NCBI GenBank assembly: GCA_022825185.1
Contig: JAJDYK010000179.1
Location: 1-42,328 of the forward strand
Source of the DNA: Candidatus Latescibacterota bacterium
GTDB lineage: Bacteria > Latescibacterota > UBA2968 > UBA8231
Length of the DNA: 42,328 bases
Reading direction: 5' to 3'
Below the pieces are notes generated by a model that was not told the origin of the DNA, ran no database searches, and worked only from the letters and a program-made list of their open reading frames with translations. The translations under genes were made by a program, and so were the position numbers. Below are positions 30,664 through 38,707 of the stretch, piece after piece. Within the stretch, counting starts at the first letter, position 1. Each line of letters begins with the position of its first letter.

Positions 30664-31101
30664 TCAGCCGAGATGGCCGATCTCCACGTTGCCCCAATGC
30701 TGTTTTAGGTATTCGGCTACAAGCCGACGGTGGCAGTGATGCGGCTTGTCCTCGCTGCACAGCAGGCAGCCATCCGCAATGATTTCTTGTGGAATCGTCT
30801 CCTCAATCCGCCGCTCGCGCATGAGCGCGATGAAGCGGTCCTCGTAAGTCTTCCAGTCGCCTTTCCGTTTCTTGTAGTCGTCCAGCATCTCCTTTGTAGG
30901 GGCTAGGGTAGGCAGGTGAACGTACTCCATCCCGCAAAGCGCGTCGAGAAAGTACTCGAGGTCGTTCTTCTTGGCGAAGCCGGCTAGTTGCGACCCATTG
31001 TTGAGCCGCACATCGACAATGCGCTTGGTGCCCGACTGGCGCAGTAGGTCGAAGAAACGGCGGGCCGACTTCTTGGTGAAGCCAATGGTAGAGAGTTTCA
31101 T
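30664..31101 (-). CDS. DUF488 family protein, short form
   Basis: A 145-aa DUF488 protein. It begins MKLSTIGFTKKSARRFFDLL and has RIVDVRLNNGSQLAGFAKK and the C-terminal signature LLCSEDKPHHCHRRLV, a CxE...CHR motif that is probably the active or metal site. The biochemical function of the family is not established to my knowledge. Its start overlaps the previous DUF488 stop (ATGA), so the two paralogs are made together. Confidence 0.88.
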   Translation of the reverse strand: MKLSTIGFTKKSARRFFDLLRQSGTKRIVDVRLNNGSQLAGFAKKNDLEYFLDALCGMEYVHLPTLAPTKEMLDDYKKRKGDWKTYEDRFIALMRERRIEETIPQEIIADGCLLCSEDKPHHCHRRLVAEYLKQHWGNVEIGHLG

Positions 31102-31733
31102 GGGTTTGATTCCTCGAAAGTTGTGGCTAGGTTTTCGTCCACAAAAGCAACGCGTTTTGCCTGAAGTCCAACGGCCTCCGCGACCAGTTCTTCCCGAGGT
31201 TGCATTTCACGGAACAGATCGCCAGCGGGATGTAGATCGAAACGGTCCAGCAAACGATCCATCGCCTCGCGGTGCGACTCCAGTCGGCCATCGGCGTGTA
31301 TATGCGCGACCTCGACACCGCGCTCGTCAAGCGCCGGAGCGACGAGGAGTGTCCGGTGGCATTCGAGAGGCTCCCGCTCCGCACACAAGAGCACAATACG
31401 GTGCTTAGCTGCTCCGTGAACGACGCGATCTAAGCCGTGTCGGAATGACTCTGTTTCGGCGACACGGTCATAGCGGACGCGACCGTTCTCGTAGCAGGCA
31501 GGGTCTTCAGCGCGGCCGCCTAGCTCCTGACCGAGAAATACATACTCAATCCCACACCCCTTGAGACTGCCAGCTAACGGTTCGCGATTGAACTGAGGAG
31601 TGAAGCGACTGTAGGGCGTGGAGCGGACATCGGCTAAAGCCGTAACATGGTGCTGATGCAGGAGCGCCATGAAAGGATCTAGGTCGTGATTGGAATGGCC
31701 GATAGTAAGGACGGGGTTGTTGGTCGTGCTCAT
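31098..31733 (-). CDS. DUF488 family protein, long form
   Basis: A 211-aa DUF488 protein starting at ATG 31733 (MSTTNNPVLTIGHSNHDLDP); an in-frame ATG at 31769 lies inside the upstream gene. Family landmarks: TIGHSNHDLDPFMALL, ALADVRSTPYSRFTPQFN, EYVFLGQELGGR and LLCAEREPLECHRTLL. The last repeats the CxE...CHR motif of its partner. An extra tail of about 50 residues (DRLLDRFDLHPAGDLF...) distinguishes it from the short form. It follows the dual-OB-like gene by 10 nt. Confidence 0.88.
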   Translation of the reverse strand: MSTTNNPVLTIGHSNHDLDPFMALLHQHHVTALADVRSTPYSRFTPQFNREPLAGSLKGCGIEYVFLGQELGGRAEDPACYENGRVRYDRVAETESFRHGLDRVVHGAAKHRIVLLCAEREPLECHRTLLVAPALDERGVEVAHIHADGRLESHREAMDRLLDRFDLHPAGDLFREMQPREELVAEAVGLQAKRVAFVDENLATTFEESNP

Positions 31734-31743
31734 GGGATTCTCG

Positions 31744-32418
31744 CTATTCTGCCCGAATGATCGCAGCAATCAGTTTGTAGAATGCGTCCTTATATGGTTC
31801 CCCAAGGCTGATCGTAAGGTAGCATTCGCCGATGGAATAGGCCCCATCCGGCTTTGCCAGATAGGCCCGCTCGTATTCGGGGTCGGTGACCCAGAGTCTA
31901 TACTCTGTGCCCGCGTGGGTGAACTGCCCCTGGACTCGCCGCTTGGAATCACCAAAGGCTTCTCCGGGGCTGAACACCGCAAGGTTTAGCCTCTCGACAT
32001 AGACCAGTCTCAGCGAATCGGAAACAGAGTCTGCCGATCCGAGCAGGATTCTGTCGTTCCGACCGTGGAAAGTGCTTTGTCCGTCAATCCACAACGGGGC
32101 AATGAGATCCAAAAGTTTAGGTAGATCTCGCAGTGAAAACGCACCGGTCTTCTCCCAGTAGTAGGTGGGATTGAGCAACCAATTTTCGGTCTGATAGTTC
32201 TCGGGCTGCGGCCCCAGAACCGGGATGTTGATGATGTCGAGTACCCGGGGGTCGCTGCCGTCTTCGTATTGACGCTCGTACTCGGACACTTCTTGGTTTT
32301 CGCGTGCGCTGACAGGTCGGACCCAACTGCCTGCGCCCTGCGCCTGACTCCATTCCCGGCCAGCGATGCACCGTCCTGACCATTTCCGAGAATTCGCCAA
32401 GCAGACGATACGCTTCAT
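31744..32418 (-). CDS. Dual-OB-like domain protein
   Basis: A 224-aa protein. The N-terminus MKRIVCLANSRKWSGRCIAG, then SWVRPVSARENQEVS and DIINIPVLGPQP, match what I recall of the dual-OB-containing domain family, whose members often neighbour DUF488 genes; I am fairly but not fully sure of this name. The middle has NPTYYWEKTG and the C-terminal half shows LYVERLNLAVFSPGE-type and YRLWVTDPEYERAYL strands. OB folds bind nucleic acid or nucleotides. It heads a five-gene unit with two DUF488 proteins. A terminator-like hairpin lies 17 nt before its ATG, so expression may be attenuated. Confidence 0.7.
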   Translation of the reverse strand: MKRIVCLANSRKWSGRCIAGREWSQAQGAGSWVRPVSARENQEVSEYERQYEDGSDPRVLDIINIPVLGPQPENYQTENWLLNPTYYWEKTGAFSLRDLPKLLDLIAPLWIDGQSTFHGRNDRILLGSADSVSDSLRLVYVERLNLAVFSPGEAFGDSKRRVQGQFTHAGTEYRLWVTDPEYERAYLAKPDGAYSIGECYLTISLGEPYKDAFYKLIAAIIRAE

Positions 32419-32434
32419 AGGTTCCCATTCTTAT

Positions 32435-32492
32435 ACAAAAAAGCCCCCGACAGTTGCAACCAGAGTCCCAAGGGATTCTGCTGTCGAGGGCT
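32435..32492 (-). terminator. Rho-independent-type hairpin before the dual-OB-like gene
   Basis: On the minus strand AGCCCTCGACAG and CTGTCGGGGGCT pair (one G-U) and are followed by TTTTTTG; an inner stem (GAATCCC/GGGACTC) fills the loop. It has all marks of an intrinsic terminator. It could end the upstream TIM-barrel operon, which stops 129 nt before, or act as an attenuator in the leader of the dual-OB gene. Confidence 0.8.
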
Positions 32493-32538
32493 TTCGCTAC
32501 TTACTTAGGGAAGGGGCGAGACTCCGGTTGCGGGGGCA

Positions 32539-32567
32539 AAGATAACGCCCCAGTGGCCAAATCGCAA
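32539..32567 (-). promoter_or_regulatory. Candidate promoter of the dual-OB/DUF488 unit
   Basis: On the minus strand TTGCGA (32562-32567), 17 nt, TATCTT (32539-32544). Each hexamer matches 4 of 6 consensus bases. Transcription would begin near 32530 and run through the hairpin before reaching the ATG. Confidence 0.35.
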
Positions 32568-32620
32568 TCACACCGCCGGGTGCCACACCGCGCCCAAATT
32601 CAGCCGAGAGCTGTCCGGCC

Positions 32621-33397
32621 TCAGTATTGGGGCCGCAGGGCTTCGACGTACTCTCGTGCGGCAATAGCCGCTGGCAGCGGCTCGTCCCAATCGACCTCCT
32701 CAAGCTCGACGACGAGAGGGCCGTCGTAACCGCTATCCGCTAACAGCTCGAATAACTCCGCAAAAGGCAATTCGCCTGCCCCGAAGGGCACGGGCTTTTC
32801 GCCCTGCTGGTCGCGCAAGTGGATGAGACCGATGCGATCGGCGAAGGTCTCGGCAAAGGGCATGATTGGTTCGCCGACCGAGAGCAAGTGGCCGGTGTCC
32901 AAGAGTACGCGCGCCCGCTCGGGTAGCTCGTGCATCACCGCTTGGTAGTCGGCCAGTCCCTGGAGGCGGTTGTCTTTGTGATTACCCAAGTTAAGGACGA
33001 TATCGGGGATGTTGTCGAGGAGCGTGTTGACGCCTTCGATGAGGTCGGCGAGCGCCTCGTCCGTGCGGGCACCGCCCTTGGTGTTCAGGGTTTTGACGCC
33101 GAGGGCGCGGCCCAAGTGGATGTCCCATTCGAGTTGGCGCAGGTTGTAGGCGAGGTTGCGCTCGTCGGAGTCGGCTTTGCGGCCGGTGAGGTTGCGGATG
33201 TTGAAGCCGGCAAGTTGCACGCCAGCGTCCGCAATGGCGGTGCGGACCATGGGCACGGACCAGTCGCGGTGGACGGGAGTGCTCTCGGTGTACGCGCGGA
33301 AGAGTTCGAGGCGGGAGAAGCCGGCCGCTTTGGCGAGGTCGAGTACTTCGGGCAAGAGCAGGTCTGGGCAGAGGGTTGGGCTGAAGACGAGGTGCAT
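32621..33397 (-). CDS. TIM-barrel sugar isomerase/epimerase-like protein
   Basis: A 258-aa protein of the xylose-isomerase-like (AP endonuclease 2) family. It starts MHLVFSPTLCPDLLLPEVLD and shows GFSRLELFR, GVKTLNTKGG, LNLGNHKDN, ARVLLDTGHLLS (metal Asp/His), IGLIHLRDQQGEKPVPFGAGE and PLVVELEEV (Glu). Such proteins isomerise or epimerise sugars, or act as dehydratases, using a divalent metal. Its start overlaps the stop of the PhyH gene (TGATG), so they are one operon and may act on the same substrate. Confidence 0.87.
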   Translation of the reverse strand: MHLVFSPTLCPDLLLPEVLDLAKAAGFSRLELFRAYTESTPVHRDWSVPMVRTAIADAGVQLAGFNIRNLTGRKADSDERNLAYNLRQLEWDIHLGRALGVKTLNTKGGARTDEALADLIEGVNTLLDNIPDIVLNLGNHKDNRLQGLADYQAVMHELPERARVLLDTGHLLSVGEPIMPFAETFADRIGLIHLRDQQGEKPVPFGAGELPFAELFELLADSGYDGPLVVELEEVDWDEPLPAAIAAREYVEALRPQY

Positions 33398-34149
33398 CAG
33401 CTAATCCCCTCCCAATGCGTCCATTGATCGTCGCAGGTCTCAAAGCGGATATCGTTGGTGTCTTTGCGCGAGAAGCGGCCGATGAGGGCCATGCGGATGT
33501 TGCGATTGACGTTCTTGGAACCCGTGTGAAAAAGCTGGCCGTGCCAGAAGATGGCATCGCCAGCTTGGCCGACGAATTCGCACCCTTTGGGGAAGGCTCC
33601 CTCGGGAAATACGTCGCTGGAAACGCCGCCCTGCACCGATAGCAGCGAGTGCGTCTTGAAGTACTCGTACGCTACGTTGTGGCTGCCAGGCCAATAGGTG
33701 AAGCAGCCACCCTGCGAGTCGATGTCCTCGACGTAGATCGTGACGTTGATGGTCATGTAGCCGACCGTGCCTTCGGGCACGCCGTTGGTCGGGGTATAGT
33801 AGCCGTCGAGATGGCCGCGTGCGGGCAGGGACCAAGCCTTGTCTTTGGCTGGATACACCAGTGCGGGACCGGCGCTGCCGGAATTGAGCTGACCCTCGCC
33901 GACCATTTCTTCCATCATCGCAAAGAGCGGCGACTCGTGGACGGTGGCGCGGATGGCCGGGTGATGGGAGGGCACGGGAGCGCGCGGCCCAGCTTCGACC
34001 CAGGTTGCAGGATCGTTTCGGTCGGCCTCAATGCCGGCCCAGAGGGCGTCTTGAGCGGCTTGGATTTGCGCGGACGTGAGTGCGCCGCGGACGATGAGAC
34101 AGCCGTTTTCCTTAAAGGAACGCTTGTCGGCGGAGGTGAGATGGGGCAT
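33397..34149 (-). CDS. Phytanoyl-CoA dioxygenase family protein
   Basis: A PhyH-family Fe(II)/2-oxoglutarate oxygenase of about 250 aa. The HxD is in PARGHLDGYYTP; the distal His and 2-oxoglutarate Arg are in HGQLFHTGSKNVNRNIRM. The core GCFTYWPGSHNVAYEYF and GDAIFWHG strands fit. ATG 34149 is preferred (AAAGG before it, and the usual opening ADKRSFKENGCLIVRGAL); an ATG at 34182 is in frame upstream. Together with the overlapping TIM-barrel gene it suggests oxidation followed by isomerisation of a small molecule. Confidence 0.87.
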   Translation of the reverse strand: MPHLTSADKRSFKENGCLIVRGALTSAQIQAAQDALWAGIEADRNDPATWVEAGPRAPVPSHHPAIRATVHESPLFAMMEEMVGEGQLNSGSAGPALVYPAKDKAWSLPARGHLDGYYTPTNGVPEGTVGYMTINVTIYVEDIDSQGGCFTYWPGSHNVAYEYFKTHSLLSVQGGVSSDVFPEGAFPKGCEFVGQAGDAIFWHGQLFHTGSKNVNRNIRMALIGRFSRKDTNDIRFETCDDQWTHWEGIS

Positions 34150-34251
34150 GGCAGGACCTTTCCAATGGGGTTGAAAAGGCAAATATAGAGCGGCTAAAAG
34201 GGTGTGTCCATTTGCCCCCTACTGTCGAAGGGAGCGCAGTGGCGATGTCTT

Positions 34252-34279
34252 GTAGGGGCGATTCGCGAATCGCCCCTAC
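34252..34279. repeat. 28-bp perfect palindrome at the TIM-barrel 3' end
   Basis: The arm GTAGGGGCGATTCG is followed directly by its reverse complement, four bases beyond the stop of the next gene. It shares the GTAGGGG(G)CG outer sequence and design with 2578-2607. Family members of this kind are known as dispersed palindromes in several phyla. Confidence 0.8.
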
Positions 34280-34282
34280 CCC

Positions 34283-35152
34283 TCAGACAACGACCGCTTG
34301 GTCTAAGGCGCGGATGTAGCCGATAGTCCAAGCTAACCCCGCGGCGCGGTCACCGGCGATGGCCGGGAAGTGCTCGGGGTAAATCTGACCCTTGTAGGAG
34401 ATCTCTTTGAGAGCGCGGATGGTGCCGACCATATCGACTTCCCCCGAGCCGAAGGGCACTTCGAGGTAGCCTAAGTCCGCCAGCCGCTGCTCGATTTCCG
34501 GAGTAGAAGGCCCTTGGGCTTTGGTGGCGATGTCGCGCACGTGGACCATGAAGACCTTGTCGCCGAAGTGGCGGATGACCTCGGGCAGGCTGTCGCCGGC
34601 CATTTGCGACTTGCCCTGGCAGAAGGTCAGGCCGTGGGCTGACGAGTCAGTTGCTTCCATTAGATTCCCAAAGGTCTCTCTGTTCCAGATCAGGCGGTCG
34701 GGCACGTGGAACGTGTGAGTGGAGATCCGCACGCCGGCCTCTTCGCCGATTTGGCCGAGCTCTTGGTAGATTCCCACCAAGCCCTGCCAGTGCTGCTGCC
34801 GCTCGTCTGGGTCGGTGGGGGCTGCGTCGGCGCTGAGGTAGAAATGCACGAAGGGTATTTGAGCGTGGCCCATGTTTTCGATCAGGCGGCGCATGTATCC
34901 CACTTCGCGCGTGCGGGACGCGCTATCAACGCAAGCGTCGAGGCTGAGGCGCGGCGGGGTCAGCCCGGCTAGCACCACTTCGGCACTGGCGTATTGGTCG
35001 GCTAGCGTCTTGAGTGCGTCGGCTGCGGGCGCGTCGTCTGAAGAGATATTGCCCGTACTCAAGACGATGTGGCTAGCGCCAGCGTCGCGGCAATAGGCGA
35101 TGTTGCGATCGTGGTCGGCCCCAAAGGGGGCAAAGATGCCGATGTCGAACAT
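34283..35152 (-). CDS. TIM-barrel sugar isomerase/epimerase-like protein
   Basis: A 289-aa protein of the same xylose-isomerase-like family. Landmarks: MFDIGIFAPFGADHDRNIAY, HIVLSTGNIS, GVRISTHTFHVPD (His), THGL-type SSAHGLTFCQGKSQM, VFMVHVRDIATK and LEVPFGSGEVDM, with YKGQIYPEHFP as the last metal-ligand strand. The overall pattern is closest to mannonate-dehydratase-like members (TFCQGK); that is family inference. It is separated from the preceding gene by the tRNA and from the following one by the palindrome. Confidence 0.85.
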   Translation of the reverse strand: MFDIGIFAPFGADHDRNIAYCRDAGASHIVLSTGNISSDDAPAADALKTLADQYASAEVVLAGLTPPRLSLDACVDSASRTREVGYMRRLIENMGHAQIPFVHFYLSADAAPTDPDERQQHWQGLVGIYQELGQIGEEAGVRISTHTFHVPDRLIWNRETFGNLMEATDSSAHGLTFCQGKSQMAGDSLPEVIRHFGDKVFMVHVRDIATKAQGPSTPEIEQRLADLGYLEVPFGSGEVDMVGTIRALKEISYKGQIYPEHFPAIAGDRAAGLAWTIGYIRALDQAVVV

Positions 35153-35183
35153 GAGTTCCTCCTCAGCGTAGCGTACATAAAAA

Positions 35184-35258
35184 TGGTGCTCCCACGGAGA
35201 CTCGAACTCCGGTTACAGGGTTGAAAACCCTGGGTCCTAACCGCTAGACGATGGGAGC
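35184..35258 (-). tRNA. tRNA-Glu (anticodon TTC)
   Basis: On the minus strand the acceptor arms GCTCCCA/TGGGAGC close a cloverleaf with D arm TCGTCTAGCGGTTAGGA, anticodon stem CAGGG/CCCTG around loop TTTTCAA (anticodon TTC), and T arm CGGAG-TTCGAGT-CTCCG. The discriminator A and CCA are encoded. The anticodon and D-arm sequence identify tRNA-Glu. Confidence 0.96.
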
Positions 35259-35310
35259 ACGCAAGACCAAAAAATATAGAGCTAGCCCCGCATATTGGCA
35301 AGACTACATC

Positions 35311-35388
35311 AGTGGTCAGTGCCCCACCACCCTTAGGGTGGGGAGTGGACGGGGCTGACCACTAACCACTGGACACTAACCACTGACA
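35311..35388. repeat. Nested hairpin and tandem repeat at the amidase 3' end
   Basis: AGTGGTCAG (35311-35319) pairs with CTGACCACT (35355-35363), and inside it CCCCACCACCC pairs around TTA with GGGTGGGG. Next to it, ACTAACCACTG occurs twice (35361-35371 and 35375-35385), the second copy running through the amidase stop. The hairpin is a plausible transcript end; the tandem units look like a small expanding repeat. Confidence 0.65.
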
Positions 35389-36782
35389 AAGGCGTCGAGT
35401 TCGGGCGTGAGAAAATTGTAGTCTGTGGCTTGCTCAAAGGCACGGGCGAGGCGCAACAGCCGCCCTTCGTCGCGGGGGTGGCCGATTAGCTGCAAGCCGA
35501 TGGGCAAGCCGTCGCGCGTGAATCCGCAGGGGAGGGAAACGGCGCACAGATCGAGGAGGTTGACGGCGATGGTGTTGCGCAGACAGAGGCCGTTGATGGG
35601 GAAATAGACGTCGTCGCGGTCGATCTCGTCGAGAATCGGGGCGGCAAAAGGGGTAGTTGGGGTGATGAGAAAATCGACGTTTTCGAGGGCCGTGCGGGCT
35701 TTGTGGCGGAGTTCGTCGCGTACTCTGAGTTGCTGGAGAAAGTCTGCGGCGAGGATATCGCGGCCGTCGAGTATGCGCGCCGAGACGATGGGGTCGAACT
35801 GGTCGAGGTGCGCTTCGAGGTTGCGCCGGTGATAGAGGTAGGCTTCGACGGCCGTGGTGCTAGGCCCGTTGCGCCATTCGGCTAGGTCGTTGAGCACCTC
35901 GAGCGATATTTCATCGACATAGACGCCGAGGTCGGCGAAAATACGCGCCGACGCGCGCACCGCTGCTTCGACCTCGGCATCGACATCGTCCCAGAAATAC
36001 TCGCGTGGGAAGCACAGCCGGAGGCCGGCGACCTCGCCTTCCAAGCGATCCACAAGCGAATCACCGGGCAGGGGATCCGCCATGGCTTGGCACAACAGGG
36101 CGCAGTCTTGCGCCGTGCGGCACAAAGGCCCGATGCTGTCGAGGGTGGGGTCGAGGGGCAAGATGCCGGTGTTGGGGAGCAAGCCAAAGGTGGGCTTGAG
36201 GCCGGTGAGGCCGCAAAAGGACGCGGGAATCCGCACCGAGCCGCCGGTGTCCGAGCCGAGAGCGGCCGGGGCCAGTCCAGCCGCCACGGCCACGCCCGAG
36301 CCAGAAGACGACCCGCCCGGCAGGCGGTGGGTCTCGGGATCCCAGGGGTTGACTGGGGTACCATAGTGATGGTTGACGCCGGTGCCGCCGAAAGCGAATT
36401 CCACGAGGTGGGTCTTGCCCAAGAGTACGGCTCCTGCGGCGAAGAGGCGGCGGGCAATCGTGGCGTCGGCTGCGGCGATGTTGTCGCGTAGCAGGGTCGA
36501 GCCGCCGGTGGTGGGCAGGCCCGCAACATCCACGAGATCCTTAAAGGCGAGGGGAATGCCGTGTAAGGGACCGAGGTAGGTGCCGGCCGCGATTTGCGCT
36601 TCGGCAGCGCGGGCTTGGGCGCGCGTCCGCTCGGACGTGACGGCGAGATAGGCGTTGAGCGCTGGATTGTATTGCTCGATGCGTTCTAAGTAGAGTTCGG
36701 TGAGTTCGAGCGGGGAGAGTTCGCCGCGGCGGATCAGGGTGGCGAGTTCGGCGATGGGGGCAAACGCTAGGGTGTCATCCAT
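35376..36782 (-). CDS. Amidase (amidase signature family)
   Basis: A 468-aa amidase-signature enzyme. Triad motifs: Lys in GIPLAFKDLVD, cis-Ser in PGGSSSGSGVAV and the nucleophile in GSDTGGSVRIPASFCG. It resembles GatA in size and motifs, but gatB and gatC are not adjacent and the C-terminus lacks clear GatA context, so a stand-alone amidase is inferred. Its last codons run into a tandem repeat (see 35311-35388). It lies 20 nt after the UbiD-family gene and likely shares its transcript. Confidence 0.88.
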   Translation of the reverse strand: MDDTLAFAPIAELATLIRRGELSPLELTELYLERIEQYNPALNAYLAVTSERTRAQARAAEAQIAAGTYLGPLHGIPLAFKDLVDVAGLPTTGGSTLLRDNIAAADATIARRLFAAGAVLLGKTHLVEFAFGGTGVNHHYGTPVNPWDPETHRLPGGSSSGSGVAVAAGLAPAALGSDTGGSVRIPASFCGLTGLKPTFGLLPNTGILPLDPTLDSIGPLCRTAQDCALLCQAMADPLPGDSLVDRLEGEVAGLRLCFPREYFWDDVDAEVEAAVRASARIFADLGVYVDEISLEVLNDLAEWRNGPSTTAVEAYLYHRRNLEAHLDQFDPIVSARILDGRDILAADFLQQLRVRDELRHKARTALENVDFLITPTTPFAAPILDEIDRDDVYFPINGLCLRNTIAVNLLDLCAVSLPCGFTRDGLPIGLQLIGHPRDEGRLLRLARAFEQATDYNFLTPELDAFVSG

Positions 36783-36802
36783 GAAGCGACCTCTGCTCAG
36801 GG

Positions 36803-38608
36803 TTAATCCAACAGGGAAAATCCAGTGTAGCCGAGGCGGTCTTCCGCGCCTTCAACGCCGCCTTGGGGAAAGTACTCCTGCCAGCGTCGGCTGACCTTTT
36901 GCGCGGTTTCTTCGTCCGTTATCAGTTCGTCCGGGTAGCCGGGTTTCATGCGGCAATCCAAGACGATTGGCGGCGTATAGCAGGGGTGATGGCGACGGAG
37001 TTGGACGGCGGCGGCATACGTGTCGGCAGCCGGTTCAAAGCGGGTAAAGGTACTCCAGAGGAAGGTGACGTTCTTGGCGGCTGCACTGGCGTCGTCAACC
37101 AAAAATATTAGCGGCCAAGCGGCGACGGCTCGGTCTGCGGCGAGGTGTTGGGCGTAGCTGGGATCTTCCGCGTACGTTGGACCTTGCACCGCGAGGGCAC
37201 CGAGACAATAGACTTCGGCGGCGCGGGCACCGCCGGGCAGGTCGCCGCTGAATTCTCCGGGCAGGTCGTTGACTGGATCGCCCACGCCGATGAGGATTCC
37301 TTTGCTGCCTTGGTTCACGGTCGGGCCCGTGTAGTCGAGGGTGTCCATGGCGAGATTGGCGATGACGAAAAGGTCGGTTGCGAGCTGCGCCCGCGCTAGG
37401 GCATATGCTAAAACCTGCCGGAAGTCGCCCAAGTCCAAAGGACGATCGATCACGACCAAGAACTTGGTGAGGTTGAGTTGGCCGCCGTCCTCGCCCAAGA
37501 TGCGAAAGGCGAATTTCATGGCCTCGCGCGGGTAGCGCTCCTCGACGACGATAGCCGCCAGCGAGTGATAGCCGGTCTCGCCGTAGCTCCACATGGCCTT
37601 GATCGCGGGCATTACCAGCTTACTCAAGGGGGCCATGAGTTGCTGGATGTAGGTGCCGAGGAACATGTCTTCCTGCGGCGGCTTGCCTACTACAGTGGCC
37701 GGAAAGATGGCGTCTTTGCGGTGGTAGAGGCGTTTGGCTTGGAGCACTGGGTAATCGTGTTGCAGCGAGTAGTAGCCGTAGTGATCGCCGAAAGGCCCTT
37801 CTGGCTCGCGCACGTGCGGCGGCACCACGCCCTCAATGGCGAATTCGGCTTCGGCGATTAGGGGTAGGCTGGAACCTTGTACGCGGCGGAGGCGCTCGCC
37901 CTGCAACAGGGAAGCCAAAACCAGTTCGGGCAAATCCTCGGGCAGAGGCGCGATCGCCGCGAGGATCAGCGCTGGTGGCCCACCGACGAAGATGACTAGC
38001 GGCAAATCTTCGCCCCGCTGCTCGGCGACGTGGTAGTGAAAGCCGCCGCCTTTTTGGATTTGCCAGTGTACGCCGAGGGTCTGGGAATCGTGGCGCTGGA
38101 TGCGGTACATGCCGAGGTTGTGATGGCCGGTGTCGGGGTGTTCGGTATAGACCAGCGGCAGAGTGATGAAGTGCCCGCCGTCCTCGGGCCAAGTTTTGAG
38201 CAGGGGTAGACGTTCGAGATTGGGCGGCGACTGCACGCACTCGCCGACGGGGCCTTTGCCGACGGTCTTTAGCCCGACCTTGAGCGCGGCGGGGATCAGG
38301 TTTTTGTGCGGCCAGAGCTTACGCGGCGAAAGCGAGGGCAGGTCTTGGGCGAGTTGCACTAGCTGCTGGATAAACTGCTCCGGCCTAGGGCCAAAGGCCA
38401 GATCGACGCGCCGTGCCGTGCCGAAGAGATTGGTGACGCAGGGAAAGTCCGCGCCTTCGACGCGGGTAAAGAGCAGGGCCGGGCCAGCGGAAGCGAGGAC
38501 GCGGCGGTGGATCTCGGCGATTTCGAGATCGGAGGAAACCGGGGCGTCAACGGTGACGAGTTCGCCTTCGCGGCGTAGGAGGTCGAGGAATTGGCGCAGG
38601 TTGTGCAT
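36803..38608 (-). CDS. UbiD-family (de)carboxylase
   Basis: A 601-aa UbiD-family protein, which uses prenylated FMN to decarboxylate aromatic or unsaturated acids reversibly. Landmarks: MHNLRQFLDLLRREGELVTV at the start, GMYRIQRHDSQTLGVHW and GGGFHYH (cofactor region), IPLVIFVGGPPALILA, PEGPFGDHYGYYS (catalytic Glu) and VPLSK-type LMAPLSKLVMPAI. Length is somewhat above the usual 480-500 aa, with the extra part at the C-terminus. No UbiX flavin prenyltransferase is in the window, so it must be elsewhere. The substrate (quinone precursor or other aromatic acid) is open. Confidence 0.87.
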   Translation of the reverse strand: MHNLRQFLDLLRREGELVTVDAPVSSDLEIAEIHRRVLASAGPALLFTRVEGADFPCVTNLFGTARRVDLAFGPRPEQFIQQLVQLAQDLPSLSPRKLWPHKNLIPAALKVGLKTVGKGPVGECVQSPPNLERLPLLKTWPEDGGHFITLPLVYTEHPDTGHHNLGMYRIQRHDSQTLGVHWQIQKGGGFHYHVAEQRGEDLPLVIFVGGPPALILAAIAPLPEDLPELVLASLLQGERLRRVQGSSLPLIAEAEFAIEGVVPPHVREPEGPFGDHYGYYSLQHDYPVLQAKRLYHRKDAIFPATVVGKPPQEDMFLGTYIQQLMAPLSKLVMPAIKAMWSYGETGYHSLAAIVVEERYPREAMKFAFRILGEDGGQLNLTKFLVVIDRPLDLGDFRQVLAYALARAQLATDLFVIANLAMDTLDYTGPTVNQGSKGILIGVGDPVNDLPGEFSGDLPGGARAAEVYCLGALAVQGPTYAEDPSYAQHLAADRAVAAWPLIFLVDDASAAAKNVTFLWSTFTRFEPAADTYAAAVQLRRHHPCYTPPIVLDCRMKPGYPDELITDEETAQKVSRRWQEYFPQGGVEGAEDRLGYTGFSLLD

Positions 38609-38707
38609 GGCGGCCTAGGGCGGCAGGTGGAAGATAGGGTTGGTCTTGAATATATTAAAGCCTTGAACTCAAATTGCTAAAACATCTCCATCTCCGAAAG
38701 GTTTTCC

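Noticed and set aside
35376..36782. GatA subunit of Glu-tRNA amidotransferase, tempting because tRNA-Glu is next to it.
   Set aside because: No gatB or gatC is adjacent and the amidase signature is shared by many catabolic amidases.
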